From the NCBI GenBank assembly GCA_024363285.1, contig AP024711.1:124001-188000 (forward strand): a DNA stretch of 64,000 bases. Reading direction: 5' to 3'. Of this stretch, positions 60,167 through 64,000 are shown one piece after another. Below the pieces are notes generated by a model. That model saw only the letters and a list, made by a program, of their open reading frames with translations. It was not told the origin of the DNA and did no database searches. This stretch comes from Leptolinea sp. HRD-7. GTDB lineage: Bacteria > Chloroflexota > Anaerolineae > Anaerolineales > Anaerolineaceae. Both the position numbers and the translations under genes were made by a program. Position 1 is the stretch's first letter. The number at the start of each line of letters is the position of its first letter.

Positions 60167-60282
60167 TGAACCGCCTCTTCAATAAAGAAAATGCCCTGGC
60201 TCTCGCCCTGGCGCTGATGTTGATCGCGCTGCTGGTGTTCACTGCCGAATCCACCCCGCTGTGGATCTATCAGGGGTTCTAG
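60166..60282 (+). CDS. DltX-like 38-residue membrane microprotein
   Basis: A short frame coupled to both neighbours: its ATG overlaps the lipoprotein stop and its stop is four bases before the MBOAT start. The peptide is M-N-R-L-F-N-K-E-N, a membrane helix of about 17 residues (A-L-A-L-A-L-A-L-M-L-I-A-L-L-V-F), then T-A-E-S-T-P-L and the C-terminus W-I-Y-Q-G-F. Firmicute DltX has the same plan: charged start, one helix, and an extracellular C-terminal motif of the F-x-Y-x-x-F type that works with the MBOAT protein DltB. Identity is inferred from plan, motif and position, not from overall similarity. Confidence 0.72.
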   Translation: MNRLFNKENALALALALMLIALLVFTAESTPLWIYQGF

Positions 60283-60286
60283 TTCC

Positions 60287-61738
60287 GTGACCATCCAGCA
60301 GATCCTCTTCGCCTTCTTTGCCGCCCTGATCTACCGCGTGATGACCATGCCCGCGGTGAAGGACGTTCCCGGCCCCCACCCCGAACGCGGACGTACCGGC
60401 GTGCTCTTCGCCGCGTCAGTGCTGGCCGTCTACGGACTGCAGCCATCCCTGCCCGTGCGCGGGCTGGACTACTGGCTGCCTACCCTCACCCTGGTGTTGA
60501 CGGTCATCTGCTGGGCGGCTGTCACCCCGGCGGAAGAACGCTCGCTGAAAGCCAACGCCCCTGCCCTGCTCGGGCTGCTGGGCGCGGCGCTGCTGGTGGC
60601 GCTTTCTCGCTTTGTGACCTTGCCCGCGGGTCTGGTCAACCTCGCCCCTCCTCCGCTGGAACAGGCCCTCATCGGGCTTGTCGTTCTGGGAGTATTGGTA
60701 TTCATATCTATACGCATTAAACAGCCTTCCGCCGGGCTGGCGCTGGGTATATTGATCGTCCTGTTCGTGGTCCTCAAGACCCCTCCCCTTGCCCTGTTGA
60801 CGTCCGCCGGGCTGCGGTCTCTCGCCGGGCAGAACACCGCCGGCGCCTCACCCATTGACATCCGCTGGCTGGGCTTTTCGTACCTGGCCTTCCGCCTCAT
60901 CCACACACTGCGCGACCGGCAATCCGGCCGCCTGCCCTCCGCCACACTGGCGGAGTACCTGACCTACGCCGTGTTCTTCCCGGCGTTCACCTCGGGGCCG
61001 ATCGACAAACTCGACCGCTTCCTGAAGGACCTGCGTACCCCCGCCGCCCTCGATTCCGGCGAGTTCGCCGAAGCCTTCCGCCGGCTGGTGCTCGGCCTGT
61101 TCAAAAAATTCGCCGTAGCCGACACGCTGGCGATCATCGCGCTCAATCCGCAGGTCGCGGGTCAGGTCACCCAACCCGGTTGGCTGTGGTTGATGCTCTA
61201 CGCGTATACCCTGCAGATCTATTTTGACTTCAGCGGCTACACCGATATCGCCCTGGCAATGGGGCGCATCCTCGGGTTCAAACTGCCCGAGAACTTCAAC
61301 AACCCCTACCTGCGCACCAACCTTACGCAGTTCTGGAACAACTGGCACATGACGCTCACCAACTGGGTGCGCGCGTACTTCTTCAATCCGGTCACTCGCT
61401 GGTTCCGGGTGAACAAACCGGAAATGTCCGTACCGCTGGTGATGGTCATCGGGCAGCTTGGAACCATGCTGCTGATTGGCCTGTGGCACGGGGTGACGGT
61501 CAACTTTGTGATCTGGGGTCTGTGGCACGGCCTGGGGTTGTTCGCGCAGAATCGGTATTCGGAGTGGGCCAAACGCTCCGCGCCGGGCCGGGTGCAGTCA
61601 ACGTGGGGGAAGAAACTGCTGGGATTCGGCAGCTGGCTGGTCACCTTCCACTATGTGGCCTTCGGCTGGGTGTGGTTCTGTCTGCCGGACATGGGGTCAG
61701 CGTTGAAGGTGTTTGCGGGGCTGCTGGGATTGGGATAG
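60287..61738 (+). CDS. MBOAT-family O-acyltransferase (DltB/AlgI-like)
   Basis: A 483-residue membrane protein with about eleven hydrophobic segments. The family motifs are intact: Y-F-D-F-S-G-Y-T-D-I-A, F-W-N-N-W-H-M-T-L-T-N-W (H354) and the catalytic histidine H401 in I-G-L-W-H-G-V-T-V-N-F. The start is GTG, four bases after the microprotein stop, so it is made only by coupled translation. DltB and AlgI move acyl groups across the membrane to envelope polymers, normally with a DltD- or AlgJ-type partner; none is encoded here. The acyl donor and acceptor are unknown. Teichoic acids are not established in this phylum. Confidence 0.92.
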   Translation: MTIQQILFAFFAALIYRVMTMPAVKDVPGPHPERGRTGVLFAASVLAVYGLQPSLPVRGLDYWLPTLTLVLTVICWAAVTPAEERSLKANAPALLGLLGAALLVALSRFVTLPAGLVNLAPPPLEQALIGLVVLGVLVFISIRIKQPSAGLALGILIVLFVVLKTPPLALLTSAGLRSLAGQNTAGASPIDIRWLGFSYLAFRLIHTLRDRQSGRLPSATLAEYLTYAVFFPAFTSGPIDKLDRFLKDLRTPAALDSGEFAEAFRRLVLGLFKKFAVADTLAIIALNPQVAGQVTQPGWLWLMLYAYTLQIYFDFSGYTDIALAMGRILGFKLPENFNNPYLRTNLTQFWNNWHMTLTNWVRAYFFNPVTRWFRVNKPEMSVPLVMVIGQLGTMLLIGLWHGVTVNFVIWGLWHGLGLFAQNRYSEWAKRSAPGRVQSTWGKKLLGFGSWLVTFHYVAFGWVWFCLPDMGSALKVFAGLLGLG

Positions 61739-61757
61739 ATTTGTTTCTATGATTATG

Positions 61758-61805
61758 AAGAGGGATCATTTTGTTGACTTCAAAAAAATGATCCCTCTTT
61801 TCTTT
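61758..61805 (+). terminator. Rho-independent terminator after the MBOAT gene
   Basis: AAGAGGGATCATTTT and AAAATGATCCCTCTT form a perfect 15-base-pair stem around a 12-base loop, followed by TTCTTT, 19 bases past the MBOAT stop. Confidence 0.85.
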
Positions 61806-63070
61806 GCAGGGTGGATGCCGGCGGGGGATTATTGCATCCTCGCATATCGATACAATTCCCGCCACATCAACCGCAGGTTTGCCGGGAAACGTACCCATCC
61901 ACAGACAATATCCAAATTGTGCCGCGGTAGATGCAAGCGGATTCAGGTCAATAATTACAGACTCATATCCTCCCGCTTGCAACTACCCTACCAGAAAATT
62001 GTGACACCTGCAGGGTTGATGCCGGCGGGGGATTAATGCGCCCATTCGCACATGGCACCATTCCCGCCGCATCAACCGCGGGATTGGGAAGATGTATCCA
62101 ATCAAAAGAAATCACCAAAATTGTGTCACGGTAGATGCAAGCGGATTCAGGTCAATAATTACAGACTCATATCCTCCCGCTTGCATCTACCCTACCGAAA
62201 ATATGTGACACCTGCAGGGTGGATGCCGGCGGGGGATTAATGCGCCCGCGCGAAACCGTCACCATTCCCGCCGCATCAACCGCGGGTCTGCCGGGAAACG
62301 TACCTATCCACAGACAATATCCAAATTGTGCCGCGGTAGATGCAAGCGGATTCAGGTCAATAATTACAGACTCATATCCTCCCGCTTGCAACTACCCTAC
62401 CAGAAAATTGTGACACCTGCAGGGTTGATGCCGGCGGGGGATTAATGTGTCCAAATAAAACCGGCATCATTCCCGCCGCATCAACCGCGGGTCTGCCGGG
62501 AAACGTACCTATCCACAGACAATATCCAAATTGTGCCGCGGTAGATGCAAGCGGATAAAGGTCTTATATTCACAGATGCATATCCTCCCGCTTGCATCTA
62601 CCCTACCGAAAAAATGTGATTTTTTGCAGGGTTGATGCCGGCGGGGGATTAATGTGTCCATTGGAGAATTGCACCATTCCCGCCGCATCAACCGCTGGTC
62701 TGTCGGGAATTTATCTCATCCATAGACAATATCTCGAATTTGCCGCGGTAGATGCAAGCGGATTTTCGCCTCAGGTTACAAGACGCATATCCTCCCGCTT
62801 GCATCTACCCTACCGAAAATGTGGTTTTTTTGCAGGGTTGATGCCGGCGGGGGATTATTGTGTCCATTGGAGAATTACACAATTCCCGCCGCATCAACCG
62901 CTGGTCTGTCGGGAATTTATCTCATCCATAGACAATATTTCGAATTTACCACGGTAGATGCAAGCGGATTTTCGCCTCAGGTTACAAGATTCATGTCCTC
63001 CCGCTTGCATCTACCCTGCCGAAAAATGTGATTTTTTACGGGGTTGATGCCGGCGGGGGATTAATGCGTC
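61806..63070. repeat. Tandem array of ~205-base two-hairpin units
   Basis: Six units with GTAGATGCAAGCGG at about 61927, 62131, 62336, 62541, 62748 and 62954 (period 202-207). Each has hairpin one (GTAGATGCAAGCGG paired with CCGCTTGCATCTAC) and hairpin two (GGTTGATGC-c-GGCGGG paired with CCCGCCGCATCAACC). Stem bases are kept while loops drift, and some stems show paired changes. The first and last units are partial. No gene is supported from 61739 to 63183. Confidence 0.88.
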
Positions 63071-63183
63071 CGTGTGATATCGTCACAATTCCCGTCCGCT
63101 TATGCGTCAACCGTGGGACGAACCCAACGGTTTTCCATCCGAGATAAATTTCCGTTTATGACGTCTAGATCTGAACGCAACGT

Positions 63184-64000
63184 TTAACCACCCACCGCTA
63201 ATAACAAACCGAATATATATCCGGCCAGGGTGCTAAATACGGCGACAAGCGCGACATATATCGCCGTCTTCTTTTTGCCCATCACACCATTCAATACCAG
63301 AATGGACTGAAGCGAAAGCTCAGGGTCTGAGAGCAGATACGCCAGCAAAGGACCGCGGGCCATGCCCAGATCCAGGAACATTTTCGCTACGGGTACTTCA
63401 ACCAGCGTGGGGAAATACATAAACACACCGAAAATAACACCCACCAGATTCGCCCAGATCGTATTTTGACCGGCAATGGTGCGCACCCAGGATTCCGGTA
63501 TGATCACTTTGACTATTCCGGCCGCGAAAACCCCGATGATCAACAACGGGAAAATCTGTTTGACGAATTTCCAGGTTTCCCACACCCACCCTGCCAGTTC
63601 GTCCTGGCTGAACGAACGGTTAGCCACAACCCCGATGGCAACAAGCAGGATTAATTCACCGATCAGTCGTCCATTGATGCCGATCACCAGAGAACCAACC
63701 TCTTCTTTTGGCGCCGCGAGCAAAATGGTCAACGCGATACAGGCAAAAGCCGCGTAAGTCCAAGCGGTAAAGCCGTCAAAGATAGACTCAAATCCTCTCC
63801 ACGCGGTGATACCGATCACCACAAGCATCAGGATCAAAATCGCTCCCTGGACCGTCAGGTTCATGGTTGACAGGAAGGAATCCAACCTGTTTTCCCACCC
63901 GGCGGATAGATGGAAAGAAGCGTACACGTTTGTAAACAAGTCGATCTGCAGCGTGCCGACAATTAACACCGCTACAAGCAGAGTGAACATTACCCATATC
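63184..64000 (-). CDS. DUF318 (ArsP_1/YraQ-type) permease, cut by the window edge
   Basis: At least 268 residues of a polytopic membrane protein; the frame is still open at the right edge, so the true start may lie outside. The segments W-K-F-V-K-Q-I-F-P-L-L-I-I-G-V-F-A-A-G, Y-F-P-T-L-V-E-V-P-V-A-K and G-x-x-x-G-P-L-L-A-Y-L-L-S-D-P-E-L-S-L-Q-S-I match the DUF318 permease family, which includes the organoarsenical exporter ArsP and many proteins of unknown substrate. No ars gene is seen within the window. Confidence 0.82.
   Translation of the reverse strand, partial: IWVMFTLLVAVLIVGTLQIDLFTNVYASFHLSAGWENRLDSFLSTMNLTVQGAILILMLVVIGITAWRGFESIFDGFTAWTYAAFACIALTILLAAPKEEVGSLVIGINGRLIGELILLVAIGVVANRSFSQDELAGWVWETWKFVKQIFPLLIIGVFAAGIVKVIIPESWVRTIAGQNTIWANLVGVIFGVFMYFPTLVEVPVAKMFLDLGMARGPLLAYLLSDPELSLQSILVLNGVMGKKKTAIYVALVAVFSTLAGYIFGLLLAVGG

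Noticed and set aside
61806-63070. CRISPR array
   Set aside because: The unit is about 205 bases with two long hairpins and no short direct repeat plus unique spacer pattern, and no cas gene is nearby.

Overview
The window looks like a chromosomal segment of a heterotrophic, sugar-fermenting member of the Chloroflexota, most likely class Anaerolineae. This is inferred from the mix of genes (several CUT1 and CUT2 sugar importers, LacI, ROK and GntR regulators, lipoprotein binding proteins, amylosucrase, DesK-like sensors) and from the abundant palindromic intergenic repeats. There is no rRNA or other taxonomic marker here. I see no tRNA, rRNA, CRISPR array, prophage or plasmid backbone.

Layout. 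1-6.9 kb: a Phd/RelE-type toxin-antitoxin pair, PTS enzyme I (ptsI), then an ABC-2 exporter with a DesK/NarL-type two-component system. 7.3-14.2 kb: an alpha-glucoside/sucrose operon of LacI regulator, binding protein, two permeases and amylosucrase. 14.8-18.4 kb: an ascorbate-family PTS operon (IIC, IIB, a 30-residue membrane peptide, IIA, and a GntR-UTRA-IIA fusion regulator). 19.1-26.5 kb: a Lon N-domain protein, a large fusion of a HELTH peptidase with an OppA-like binding protein, a TetR/membrane-protein pair under a perfect palindrome, and an acyl-AMP ligase. 27.1-37.6 kb: a YtfQRT-YjfF-type furanose importer divergent from a LacI regulator and araB-araD-araA. 38.0-46.3 kb: a large secreted parallel beta-helix protein, an OmpR-type response regulator with a structured leader, and a diguanylate cyclase with a PocR domain. 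46.8-50.4 kb: rtcB, a small CxxC protein, amtB and a 35-residue membrane peptide. 51.7-57.7 kb: a ChvE-GguAB-type importer behind a ROK regulator, and a mannose-6-phosphate-isomerase-like cupin. 58.2-63.2 kb: a RAYT transposase with its REP-like hairpins, a YbaK deacylase, and a lipoprotein/microprotein/MBOAT operon followed by a tandem repeat array. The right edge cuts a DUF318 (ArsP/YraQ-type) permease.

How the parts fit. Imported alpha-glucosides feed amylosucrase. Furanose or pentose sugars feed the arabinose isomerase, kinase and epimerase route. The ROK operon brings in further monosaccharides. Enzyme I can energise the PTS, but HPr is not in the window. Almost every gap between transcription units is filled with one of several families of palindromic repeats.

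Most notable observation: between a small lipoprotein and an MBOAT O-acyltransferase lies a 38-residue membrane microprotein ending in W-I-Y-Q-G-F. This matches the C-terminal aromatic motif of the DltX microprotein that works with the MBOAT protein DltB in teichoic acid D-alanylation. There is no dltA, dltC or dltD here, so this may be an undescribed DltX/DltB-like envelope acylation module.
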